Below are positions 1 to 6,424 of a stretch of DNA of 9,000 nucleotides, in pieces. Position numbers and translations under genes: made by a program. Position 1 is the first letter of the stretch. Each line of letters begins with the position of its first letter. Source of the DNA: CAZTDD01 sp964612675 (GTDB lineage: Bacteria > Hinthialibacterota > Hinthialibacteria > Hinthialibacterales > JAKPRU01); assembly GCA_964612675.1 (NCBI GenBank), contig CAZTDD010000183.1, positions 1 to 9,000 on the forward strand, in the 5' to 3' direction. A model generated the notes under the pieces. It was given only the letters and a program-made list of their open reading frames with translations. It was not told where the DNA came from and made no database searches.

Positions 1-9
1 CGTTATGAA

Positions 10-25
10 CAAAACACAACTCCTT
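10..25 (-). promoter_or_regulatory. Possible ribosome-binding site of a gene leaving the window
   Basis: The minus strand reads AAGGAG at 20-25, preceded by more purines. A TTG codon follows at 10-12, seven bases downstream, and its frame stays open to the window edge. No ATG follows within a suitable distance inside the window, so the start would have to be this TTG. The rest of the 103 bases after the DUF72 stop shows no hairpin with a T-run, so transcription may continue leftward into another gene. This is a weak call because purine runs are common and only three codons after the TTG are visible. Confidence 0.2.
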
Positions 26-103
26 CTCTCCTGCCAGTGCTGGAACGGCCGGAGCGTCCCTCATACCGGCTGGAGTTGGGAGTAAGTCCGCACTATGACA
101 CCG

Positions 104-835
104 TCAGGATTCCGTGAGATAGCGTTTGAGGTCCAGAGCATTCTCGACAGCGTAGCCGTGGGCGTCATTGTTGAAGTACACGAAGACGTCCAGGCCGTCG
201 GCAAGGTGGTCACGGACGCGCTGAGCGGTCGCCGACAGCGCTTGAGGGGTGTACTTTGTCGCGTAATTCTCACCGTGGAAGCGAAGGTAGACGAAATCGG
301 CTGTAACCTCCCGGGGGTGATCTTCGATCATGTCATGGACGCACAGAGCCGCGTTGCGATCCCTGAGCAGGTCGTAGACATCCTGACACAGCCAGCTGGG
401 ATCGCGGAATTCGATTACCCAGCGGTACTCGCTCGGCGCGGTATCCAGAAAGCCTTCCAACCGTTCCACATTGACGTTCCAGTTGGGTGGAAGCTGTACA
501 AGGATCGGCCCGAGATGTTTACGCAAGCGTTTCGCGCCTTCCAGAAACTTCTCTATCGGACCCTCCGGATCCTTGAGACGCTTCATGTGAGAGCCGTAAC
601 GGCTGAATTTCAGTACGTACAAGAAACTTTCCGGCGACTGCTCTCGCCAGTCGTCGAAGGTCTCAGGTTTCGGCAGATTGTAGAATGTGTTGTTGATCTC
701 GACCGTATCGAATTGAGAGGCGTAGTGGTCGAACCATCGCGTTTTGGGGATGTCTTCCGGGTAGAACACTCCACGCCAATGGTCGTACTGATACCCGGAA
801 GTTCCTATGTGGAACTCTCCTTTTTGAGGTGACAC
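104..835 (-). CDS. DUF72 (YecE-like) TIM-barrel protein
   Basis: This is a complete 243-residue DUF72 protein of normal family length, predicted cytosolic with no signal peptide or membrane segment. The family signatures appear in order: GTSGYQYDHW (11-20) followed by FYP, TVEINNTFY (44-52), a KFSRY-x-SH segment (76-83), LVQLPP (112-117), EFRDPSW (142-148), YLRFHG (183-188) and VYFNNDAHGYAVENA (219-233). The start is GTG, chosen because AAGGAGG (841-847) lies five bases upstream. The gene begins 26 bases after the ligA stop and is probably the last visible member of the repair operon. The family has no established biochemical function. It folds as a TIM barrel, and from memory a Thermotoga member (TM1631) was predicted by binding-site comparison to bind DNA in a manner like endonuclease IV. 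Placement behind a glycosylase, polymerase and ligase fits that idea, but a nuclease role here is inference. Confidence 0.93.
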   Translation of the reverse strand: MSPQKGEFHIGTSGYQYDHWRGVFYPEDIPKTRWFDHYASQFDTVEINNTFYNLPKPETFDDWREQSPESFLYVLKFSRYGSHMKRLKDPEGPIEKFLEGAKRLRKHLGPILVQLPPNWNVNVERLEGFLDTAPSEYRWVIEFRDPSWLCQDVYDLLRDRNAALCVHDMIEDHPREVTADFVYLRFHGENYATKYTPQALSATAQRVRDHLADGLDVFVYFNNDAHGYAVENALDLKRYLTES

Positions 836-861
836 AAGAACCTCCTTTCCTGATTTTCTTA

Positions 862-2922
862 CTATTTCTTGCCGACTAATTGGAGAAACCGGTCTTCGTC
901 GATCCTTTCGACGTCGTTTTCTTCCGCGTCTTTCATTTTGTTGCTGCCGGGGTTTTCTCCGACGACGAGGTAGTCAGTGTTGCTGGAGACGCTGCCGGCG
1001 GCTTTGCCTCCCTGTTTGCGTACGGCATCCTCTGCCTCGTCGCGTGTCATGGACTCGAGTGACCCGGTAACAACCAGGGTCTTATCTTTGAGTCGGTCAC
1101 CCATCTTCTCGGCCTTGGGGTCGATGCCGCGCTTTTTGAGTTTTTTGATGAGTTTCTGGTTGGGCTCGTTGTCCAGCCAGGCGGCGATAGCCGAAGCCAT
1201 GGTTTTGCCCATGCCTTCCATAGAGGCGAGACGTTGTTCGTCAGCCTTCTGCAGCTCATCGAGCGACCCGAATTCGACGGCCAAATCCGACGCCATGGCG
1301 TTTCCGACATGCGGTATGCCGAGTGCGTAGATTACCCGCGCCAGTGTCGCCCGGTCTCGGCTCTGCTGGATTGCATCGATCAGGTTTTGGGCGCTTTTGC
1401 GAGCCATCCGTTCCAGATCCATGACCTGTTCCAGTTCGAGGTCATAGAGATCGGCAACGTCTTCGATCAATTCTTTTTCGATCAATTGGTCGATGAGTTT
1501 TTCGCCCAACCCCTCGATATCGAGAGCGTTTTTTGAGGCGAAATGAAGGACATTCTGTTTGCGCTGAGCGGGGCAGGCACCATTGGTACATCGGACAATC
1601 GCTTCTCCCTTTGGACGAACCACTTCACTGCCACAGGAAGGGCATTTCTTCGGAAGGCGATACTTCTTTTCTTTACCGGTCCGTTTATTTTCGATAACCC
1701 GGACGACGTGCGGGATTACGTCGCCGGCACGTTCCACAAGCACGTGGTCGCCCACGCGAACGTCTTTCCGGTCGATCTCATCTTGGTTATGGAGACTTAC
1801 GTGGGTAACTTCGACGCCGCCGATATTCACAGGATCCAGCGTTGCAACAGGCGTCAGCGCCCCGGTGCGTCCTACATAGGCTTCGATCTCCTTGATCTTC
1901 GTGGTTTTACGCCGGGGTGGAAATTTCCATGCAACGGCCCAACGGGGATTGGCCGCCCTGGTTCCCAACGTGCTGCGGTCGTCCAGATTGTTGACTTTGA
2001 ATACGCAGCCGTCGATCTCGTACGGAAGACTATCGCGGCGCTCCTTCATTTTGTTGTACCAATCCACGGCCTTTTCAGGCGATTCGAAGCGGGAGGCCTC
2101 GGGGTTGGTCTTCAAGCCGAGACGTTTCATCTTTTCCAAGCATTCCCAGTGAGTGTCAGGCATCGAACTCGATGAAGGACCGATTTCCCAGAAAAAAGCG
2201 CGCAGCGGTCGTTCCGCGGTGATATTCGGGTCCAGCTGGCGAAGGCTGCCGGACGCGGCATTGCGAGGATTGGCGAAGGTTTTGTCGCCTTTTTCTTCCT
2301 GCTTGCGATTGAATTCTTCAAACTCATCTTTCTTCATATACACTTCGCCCCGCACGACGAAATGTTCCGGTACGGACTCGCCTTTTTGCCTGCCATTGAG
2401 AAGGCGCAAAGGGACCTCGCGAATCGTTTTGATATTGACCGTGACGTCCTCGCCGGTCTGGCCGTCGCCCCGTGTTGCAGCCGATCGGAGTTTGCCCTGT
2501 TCGTAGACCAGTTCGACACTGAGACCGTCGTATTTCGGTTCAGCGACGATAGAGATTCTTTTCTTGTTGAGTTTGTCTTTGCAGGTATTCCAGAAGTGGC
2601 GAAATTCCTTCTCTTCCTGGATCGCCTGGAGGCTGAGCATGGGGGATTCGTGCTCGATCGTGCCAAGTTCTTCCTGCGGTTCGGCCCCGACTCGTTGGGT
2701 TGGGCTGTCGGGTGCGATCAGGTCGGGAAACTCACTTTCGATCTTTTCGAGTTCCCGCTTCAATTCGTCGTATTCGGCGTCGGAAATCTCCGGATCGTCC
2801 AGCACATAGTAGCGATGATTATGATATTCGATCTGTTCCCGCAGCCGTTCGGCCCGCTCTTCGGCCTCTTTTTTGCTCATTTTATCGACGACCGATCCTG
2901 ACTTCTTCTTTGCGGAGGTCAT
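862..2922 (-). CDS. ligA: NAD+-dependent DNA ligase LigA
   Basis: The 686-residue product seals nicks using NAD+ and has the full family architecture. The Ia NMN-binding domain covers about 25-95 (YHNHRYYVLDDPEISDAEYD at 33-52). The adenylation domain follows, with the catalytic lysine at K130 in EPKYDG, then RGDGQTGEDVT (151-161), RGEVYM (191-196) and WKFPP (332-336). The OB fold is about 345-420 (VGRTGALTPVA, then ERAGDVIPHV). A four-cysteine zinc finger uses C427, C430, C445 and C450. Helix-hairpin-helix repeats cover about 465-600 and a BRCT domain 611-686. The ATG at 2922 is chosen because it overlaps the polX stop as ATGA and has GGAG plus AAGGA just upstream. The frame stays open for 25 more codons, but those lie inside polX. 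Two motifs differ from the common form: KYDG for K(L/V)DG, and SLQAI where SLxNAF is usual. Whether this is the only ligase of the cell or a repair-dedicated copy cannot be seen here. Confidence 0.97.
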   Translation of the reverse strand: MTSAKKKSGSVVDKMSKKEAEERAERLREQIEYHNHRYYVLDDPEISDAEYDELKRELEKIESEFPDLIAPDSPTQRVGAEPQEELGTIEHESPMLSLQAIQEEKEFRHFWNTCKDKLNKKRISIVAEPKYDGLSVELVYEQGKLRSAATRGDGQTGEDVTVNIKTIREVPLRLLNGRQKGESVPEHFVVRGEVYMKKDEFEEFNRKQEEKGDKTFANPRNAASGSLRQLDPNITAERPLRAFFWEIGPSSSSMPDTHWECLEKMKRLGLKTNPEASRFESPEKAVDWYNKMKERRDSLPYEIDGCVFKVNNLDDRSTLGTRAANPRWAVAWKFPPRRKTTKIKEIEAYVGRTGALTPVATLDPVNIGGVEVTHVSLHNQDEIDRKDVRVGDHVLVERAGDVIPHVVRVIENKRTGKEKKYRLPKKCPSCGSEVVRPKGEAIVRCTNGACPAQRKQNVLHFASKNALDIEGLGEKLIDQLIEKELIEDVADLYDLELEQVMDLERMARKSAQNLIDAIQQSRDRATLARVIYALGIPHVGNAMASDLAVEFGSLDELQKADEQRLASMEGMGKTMASAIAAWLDNEPNQKLIKKLKKRGIDPKAEKMGDRLKDKTLVVTGSLESMTRDEAEDAVRKQGGKAAGSVSSNTDYLVVGENPGSNKMKDAEENDVERIDEDRFLQLVGKK

Positions 2923-2936
2923 GATTCCTTGTCTCC
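2919..2936 (-). promoter_or_regulatory. ATGA stop/start overlap with the ligA ribosome-binding site
   Basis: The TGA of polX (2919-2921) and the ATG of ligA (2920-2922) share bases in the classic ATGA arrangement. Upstream, inside the last codons of polX, the minus strand carries GGAG (2933-2936, ten bases from the ATG) and AAGGA (2926-2930, three bases from it). Overlaps of this kind usually couple translation of the second gene to termination on the first. Here that would keep polymerase and ligase output in step, and the arrangement also fixes the ligA start. Confidence 0.8.
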
Positions 2937-4640
2937 AAGTCTCTTTCGTAGAGAACGGAGCGTGTTCGTATTCAGAATGTTCTTTTTCTCCAACCAACCT
3001 CGCCGTGCCACTCCCACGCCGAATCGGATGAAATCCAAATCCGAGGTTCGATGTGCGTCGGTACAGATCGCAAAGTCGACTCCCTGATCCTTGCCGTATT
3101 TGCAGTAGTCGTCGGGCACGTCCAACCGTGAGGGATGTGCGTTAATTTCCAAAAAGACTCCCCGATCACGACAGGCTTGAAAGACCCGGTCGACGTCGAA
3201 TTCGATCATCTTCCGTTGGCCGATCTGGCGGCCGAACGGATGTCCGAGGCAATGGACCACACCGGAGTCGATGGCTTTGAGTAGGCGGTCCGTCATGTGT
3301 TTTTTGTCGAGATCGAAATAAGAATGAACGCTCGCGACAACCCAGTCCAGTTCTTTTAAGGCTTTGGTATCCAAATCGAGATCTCCATTTTTCATGATAT
3401 CGACCTCGATGCCGGTCATGAGCCAGAAGCCGTCCAATGAATCATTGAGTTTACGGATTTTTTTCGCGTGTTTCTCCAACCGCTTTTCGTCCAACCCCCG
3501 CGCGACGGATACCGCCTTCGAATGCTCGGTGATCGCCATATATTCGTAGCCACGTTCCTGGGCGGCTTCAACCATGGTTTCTAATGTGTCGTAGCCGTCG
3601 GTTTCGTTGGTATGGCAATGCAAATCGCCGTGGATTTGATCCATCTCGATAAGATCGGGCAGATTGTCTTCTTGCGCAGCTTGGATTTCCCCCCGATCTT
3701 CGCGCATTTCAGGCGGAATCCAGACGAGATCGAGGCGATGAAAAATGGATTCCTCCGTTTTTCCGGCAAGACGCCTGTCGTCTTTGAAGAGGCCGTATTC
3801 ATTCAACTTCCAATCGCGGTCTTGTGCGATTTGTCGAACGTGGATGTTGTGCGCTTTGGAGCCTGTAAAATAATGGAGGGCCGCCCCGAAATTTTCGTTT
3901 TCAAAGAAACGAAAATCCACCTGAAGAGCATTTCCGAGCCGCACGGAAAGTTTTTCTTCACCGTGTCCGATGATTTCCTCGACTTCTCGGAATTCTTTGA
4001 TCTCCTCTCCCACGTGTTTTCGATCTTTTGCCTGGATGATGAAATCGAGATCGCCTACGGTTTCTTTGCCTCGTCGATAACTCCCGGCGACTTCCCAGCG
4101 TTCGATGCCGTCGATCCCTTCCAGGAGTTTGGATACCGCCTGGACGTACTGCGAAGCCGTGTTCAGTCTTACGCGTTGCGAGGTTGACTTTATTTGTTCG
4201 ATACCTTTGAGGATGTTCTCCTCGGTTTTCGCGCCCATGCCTTCGAGGTCGCGCACTTTGTGTTGTTTGCAGGCTTTCTTGAGATCGTCCAGACTCTTGA
4301 CATTCAGCTCTTTATAGAACTGCATAGCTTTTCGAGCGCCGACCTGCGGGATGTCCATCAATCGAGTGACTTCCTGGGGGATTGCTTCTTTGGCGTCTTC
4401 GTATCGTTTGCAAGTTCCGGTCTCGATAATTTCGTGGATTTTCTCCGCCGTTCCTTTTCCTACATTGGGTAGTTCGCTGAGATCTTCACCTTGTTCGATC
4501 AAGTCTTCGATTCGCTGTGGCAGATCGCGGACAGTCCGGGCGGCGTTTCGGTAGGAACGAATTCGAAACTGATTTTCGTCTTGAAGATCGAGGAGATCCG
4601 CAATGTTATCGAAAATATCCGCGATTTGTGCGTTTTCCAT
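2919..4640 (-). CDS. polX: Family X DNA polymerase with C-terminal PHP domain (PolX)
   Basis: The 573-residue product has the normal length for bacterial PolX, which fills short gaps in base excision repair. The N-terminal 8-kDa-like and helix-hairpin-helix region (1-150) contains LPNVGKGTAEKI (57-68) and IPQVGARKA (97-105). The polymerase palm carries GSYRRGKETVGDLDF (186-200), with catalytic aspartates D197, D199 and D242. FTGSKAHN (258-265) follows. The PHP domain (about 335-573) keeps the expected metal ligands: H341, H343, D348, H373, E412, H439, H467, D528 and H530. In Bacillus and Thermus relatives this domain gives 3'-5' exonuclease activity, and related 3'-end or AP-site cleavage has been reported, so this copy should be active. 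TEHS (371-374) replaces the more usual TDHS, but the histidine is kept. The ATG at 4640 is preferred over an in-frame GTG at 4649 because GAGG lies eight bases before it. mutM ends 63 bases upstream and ligA overlaps downstream. Confidence 0.96.
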   Translation of the reverse strand: MENAQIADIFDNIADLLDLQDENQFRIRSYRNAARTVRDLPQRIEDLIEQGEDLSELPNVGKGTAEKIHEIIETGTCKRYEDAKEAIPQEVTRLMDIPQVGARKAMQFYKELNVKSLDDLKKACKQHKVRDLEGMGAKTEENILKGIEQIKSTSQRVRLNTASQYVQAVSKLLEGIDGIERWEVAGSYRRGKETVGDLDFIIQAKDRKHVGEEIKEFREVEEIIGHGEEKLSVRLGNALQVDFRFFENENFGAALHYFTGSKAHNIHVRQIAQDRDWKLNEYGLFKDDRRLAGKTEESIFHRLDLVWIPPEMREDRGEIQAAQEDNLPDLIEMDQIHGDLHCHTNETDGYDTLETMVEAAQERGYEYMAITEHSKAVSVARGLDEKRLEKHAKKIRKLNDSLDGFWLMTGIEVDIMKNGDLDLDTKALKELDWVVASVHSYFDLDKKHMTDRLLKAIDSGVVHCLGHPFGRQIGQRKMIEFDVDRVFQACRDRGVFLEINAHPSRLDVPDDYCKYGKDQGVDFAICTDAHRTSDLDFIRFGVGVARRGWLEKKNILNTNTLRSLRKRLGDKES

Positions 4641-4703
4641 GGCGATCACCTCTAGCGTCTTACAGCGTGCCTGCGTGCTGATAATTCACGGGATTCGGCG
4701 GAT

Positions 4704-5498
4704 TCATTTCTTTTTCTGGCAGTTCGGACAGAAATAGCTTGAGCGGCCGGAGACCTCGACCTGGCTGAGCTGATCTCCGCACCTGGGGCATTTGTTCTGC
4801 TCGCGTCTTTGGTTCAGCAGGAAATCGTCGGGAAAGCCTTTGTTTTGAACGGGACGTCCGCTGGCTCTCTTCATGACGTCTCGTACATGTCGAAACAGCT
4901 CGCGCTTTTCATCCTCGGTGAGTTCATTTACCGATGTTGCTGGATGAATACCCGATTGAAAGAGGATCTCATCCGCGTAGACATTTCCGATTCCCGCGAT
5001 GGTGCTCTGGTCCATCAGCGTTGATTTGACCGTCCCGCGCCGACCCTGCAGGGCTTCGAGAAACCATTCTTCATCCAGCGCGTCGTCCATCGCGTCCGGT
5101 CCGAGCTCCTGTCCTTTAACGAAGCGTTCGAGATCTTCCACCAGGCTCACTCTGCCGAGCATGCGTTTCGAGATATAAGCGAGGTGACGTCCGTTTTGAA
5201 AATGGAGAATAACTCTCGCATAGTCGGGCGTAGCCTTCCCATCGTGGTAATACCGCAAATAGCCGGTCATACCGAAATGGAATACAAGGTGACCTCCGTC
5301 GGCCATTTCCGCAAATAGAAACTTGCCGTGGCGCTGCGTACCTTTCAGTTCGTTGTCTTTGAGACGTGCGGCGAGCTTTTGGCGAGAGACGCCCTTCAGG
5401 ACACGCTCATCCTGAACGGTCGTTTTCGCGATTGGCTGGTGGAGCGCGGTCGAATCCAAATATGTTTTGAAGCCGGCAACGTCGGGTAGCTCGGGCAT
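4704..5498 (-). CDS. mutM: Formamidopyrimidine-DNA glycosylase family protein (Fpg/MutM-like)
   Basis: The 264-residue product is a base excision glycosylase and AP lyase of the Fpg/Nei family. The start MPELPDV supplies the N-terminal proline nucleophile (P2 before Met removal) and the catalytic E3. K59 in QRHGKF matches the conserved beta-hairpin lysine. HFGMTGYL (74-81) carries the intercalating methionine, and IAGIGNVYADEILFQSGIHP (167-186) is the helix-two-turn-helix. The C-terminal zinc finger uses C237, C240, C257 and C260, with R252 in GRSSYFC. The ATG at 5498 is certain because it begins at the catalytic motif and follows AAGGAGGT. The segment usually read DPRRFG is SKRMLG here (110-115): the first arginine stays and the phenylalanine becomes leucine. 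That changes the damage-probing wedge, so the substrate range may differ from 8-oxoguanine-type MutM. The gene follows a tandem repeat array and precedes polX. The family is firm, but MutM rather than a sister Fpg/Nei subgroup is less so. Confidence 0.93.
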   Translation of the reverse strand: MPELPDVAGFKTYLDSTALHQPIAKTTVQDERVLKGVSRQKLAARLKDNELKGTQRHGKFLFAEMADGGHLVFHFGMTGYLRYYHDGKATPDYARVILHFQNGRHLAYISKRMLGRVSLVEDLERFVKGQELGPDAMDDALDEEWFLEALQGRRGTVKSTLMDQSTIAGIGNVYADEILFQSGIHPATSVNELTEDEKRELFRHVRDVMKRASGRPVQNKGFPDDFLLNQRREQNKCPRCGDQLSQVEVSGRSSYFCPNCQKKK

Positions 5499-5510
5499 GA
5501 TTACCTCCTT
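5499..5510 (-). promoter_or_regulatory. Strong ribosome-binding site of mutM
   Basis: The minus strand reads AAGGAGGT (5503-5510), four bases before the ATG at 5498. It is a near-perfect anti-16S match and decides the start against an upstream in-frame TTG at 5537. The leader TTACCAAAG ... AATCATG is shared with the MBL gene upstream, but only mutM has the GAGGT core between the two blocks. Confidence 0.85.
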
Positions 5511-5513
5511 TGG

Positions 5514-5611
5514 TAAAACTGAACTGATAAAACTCAACTGTTAAAACTGAACTGATAAAACTGAACTGACAAAACTCAGCTGATAAAACTCAGCGAATAA
5601 GGTTCAGCGCA
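5514..5611. repeat. Tandem 14-bp repeat array between the MBL gene and mutM
   Basis: On the plus strand six consecutive 14-base units occupy 5514-5597. Their consensus is TAAAACTGAACTGA. Units 1, 3 and 4 are identical, and units 2, 5 and 6 differ by a few substitutions (CAACTGT, CAGCTGA and CAGCGAA in the second half). A decayed seventh unit (5598-5611) runs into the last codons of the MBL gene and contains its stop. The array fills the whole gap up to the mutM ribosome-binding site. Each unit can be read as two related heptamers (TAAAACT and GAACTGA). Fourteen is not a multiple of three and the units carry stop codons, so the array does not encode a repeat protein. Identical neighbouring units suggest recent expansion by slippage. 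A regulatory or spacing role is inference. Confidence 0.93.
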
Positions 5612-6326
5612 GTGTGATTTCGAGACCATCGTAGGCGAATCGTGCCTCGACGCCGCGCTCACGAGCCCACTCACGCAACGTCGCTGAGAGTTTTCGCTCA
5701 TCTCCTTCGACAATTTCCGATCCGCAGTGAGTAATCACCGCGTCCGGGACATTCTCTTTTTGGCACCAGGTCAACTGGGTTCGAACGGGTGCATGCCCGA
5801 TCAGCCGGTCGCCTCGTTTCCTGACGAAGGAACCGGCCATGGTGGCCCCGTCACCGATATACATGCTTGCTGCGTGCAGCGCGGTCGAGCGCTCGTGAAT
5901 GTAGAGCACATCCGGGGCGTAGAAGACCGTTGCCTGTCCCGCCTTAATGCGGTATCCGACGGCCGGGCAGCGTATCGAATGTTCCACCGGAAACGCTTCG
6001 AACACCATTCCCTCAACCTCAAATGGATTGCGCGCCACGATGCTTTTTCGATTGTCGATCGGATAATTGTCGATTACTTCCCACGATTCATCGGTGGCGT
6101 ACACGGGACAATCCGTTCCGTCTTGCAGACCCCACGCGTGATCGGGATGTGCATGGGTGATCACGATTGCGTGAGGCTTTACCTCGTCCAGTTTTCCGCT
6201 CCAATCCTCGCCCCAGTCGATCAGCACGCGGCGGCGATGATAGGTCACCAGCGTTGACGTGTGACGTGAGTGCCGCTTTGTTCGGGCTTCGATTTCCCCA
6301 CGCGTGCCGAGAAATGTTACTTTCAT
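5604..6326 (-). CDS. MBL-fold metallohydrolase of unknown substrate
   Basis: The 240-residue product has a metallo-beta-lactamase fold and is predicted to be a cytosolic two-metal hydrolase. The start MKVTFLGTRGE is the typical first strand, and VLIDWG (34-39) follows. The metal motif THAHPDH (57-63) gives H58, H60, D62 and H63. Further likely ligands are H116 in VEHS, D139 in YAPDV and H200 in ITHCG, so the active site looks complete. The short, single-domain layout resembles the phosphodiesterase or RNase Z/PhnP-like branch rather than the longer ligase-associated exonucleases, but I cannot name the substrate. The ATG at 6326 is preferred because it begins the fold, although its leader (AAAGAAATC) is a poor ribosome-binding site. 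An in-frame GTG at 6347 has no better one. The gene lies 98 bases after the baeRF gene and 105 bases before mutM, so it is either the first gene of the repair operon or an unrelated neighbour. Confidence 0.88.
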   Translation of the reverse strand: MKVTFLGTRGEIEARTKRHSRHTSTLVTYHRRRVLIDWGEDWSGKLDEVKPHAIVITHAHPDHAWGLQDGTDCPVYATDESWEVIDNYPIDNRKSIVARNPFEVEGMVFEAFPVEHSIRCPAVGYRIKAGQATVFYAPDVLYIHERSTALHAASMYIGDGATMAGSFVRKRGDRLIGHAPVRTQLTWCQKENVPDAVITHCGSEIVEGDERKLSATLREWARERGVEARFAYDGLEITLR

Positions 6327-6424
6327 GATTTCTTTGGTAAGTTGCACTCCTCAACGATTGACGCATAAACCGAACGCAGGTCATGTCGCTAGCCCACTCT
6401 ACTCGTTGTATGGCGGTGGCGCCG

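Noticed and set aside
1..103. Terminator after the DUF72 gene
   Set aside because: The only pairing sequence noticed (CCAGTGCTGG at 33-42) has no stable stem and loop with a T-run on the minus strand.
95..832. A 245-codon open frame on the plus strand, antisense to the whole DUF72 gene
   Set aside because: The opposite strand encodes a protein with every DUF72 motif and a strong ribosome-binding site. The plus frame resembles no family I recognise and is explained by codon bias of the real gene.
1543..2175. A 210-codon plus-strand open frame inside ligA
   Set aside because: It lies opposite conserved ligase domains, including the zinc-finger region, and shows no recognisable domain or good ribosome-binding site.
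2923..2997. Upstream extension of LigA by 25 codons
   Set aside because: The extension lies inside polX, has no suitable binding site, and LigA proteins do not usually carry it. The ATG at 2922 has a binding site and an ATGA overlap.
3612..4187. A 191-codon plus-strand open frame inside polX
   Set aside because: It runs antisense to the palm and PHP domains, with low-complexity composition and no recognisable motif.
5499..5537. Upstream TTG start for mutM
   Set aside because: It would bury the catalytic N-terminal proline and reads through the repeat array. The ATG at 5498 begins MPELP after an excellent binding site.
5514..5611. The 14-bp array as a CRISPR
   Set aside because: The units are directly adjacent with no spacers and are too short for CRISPR repeats.
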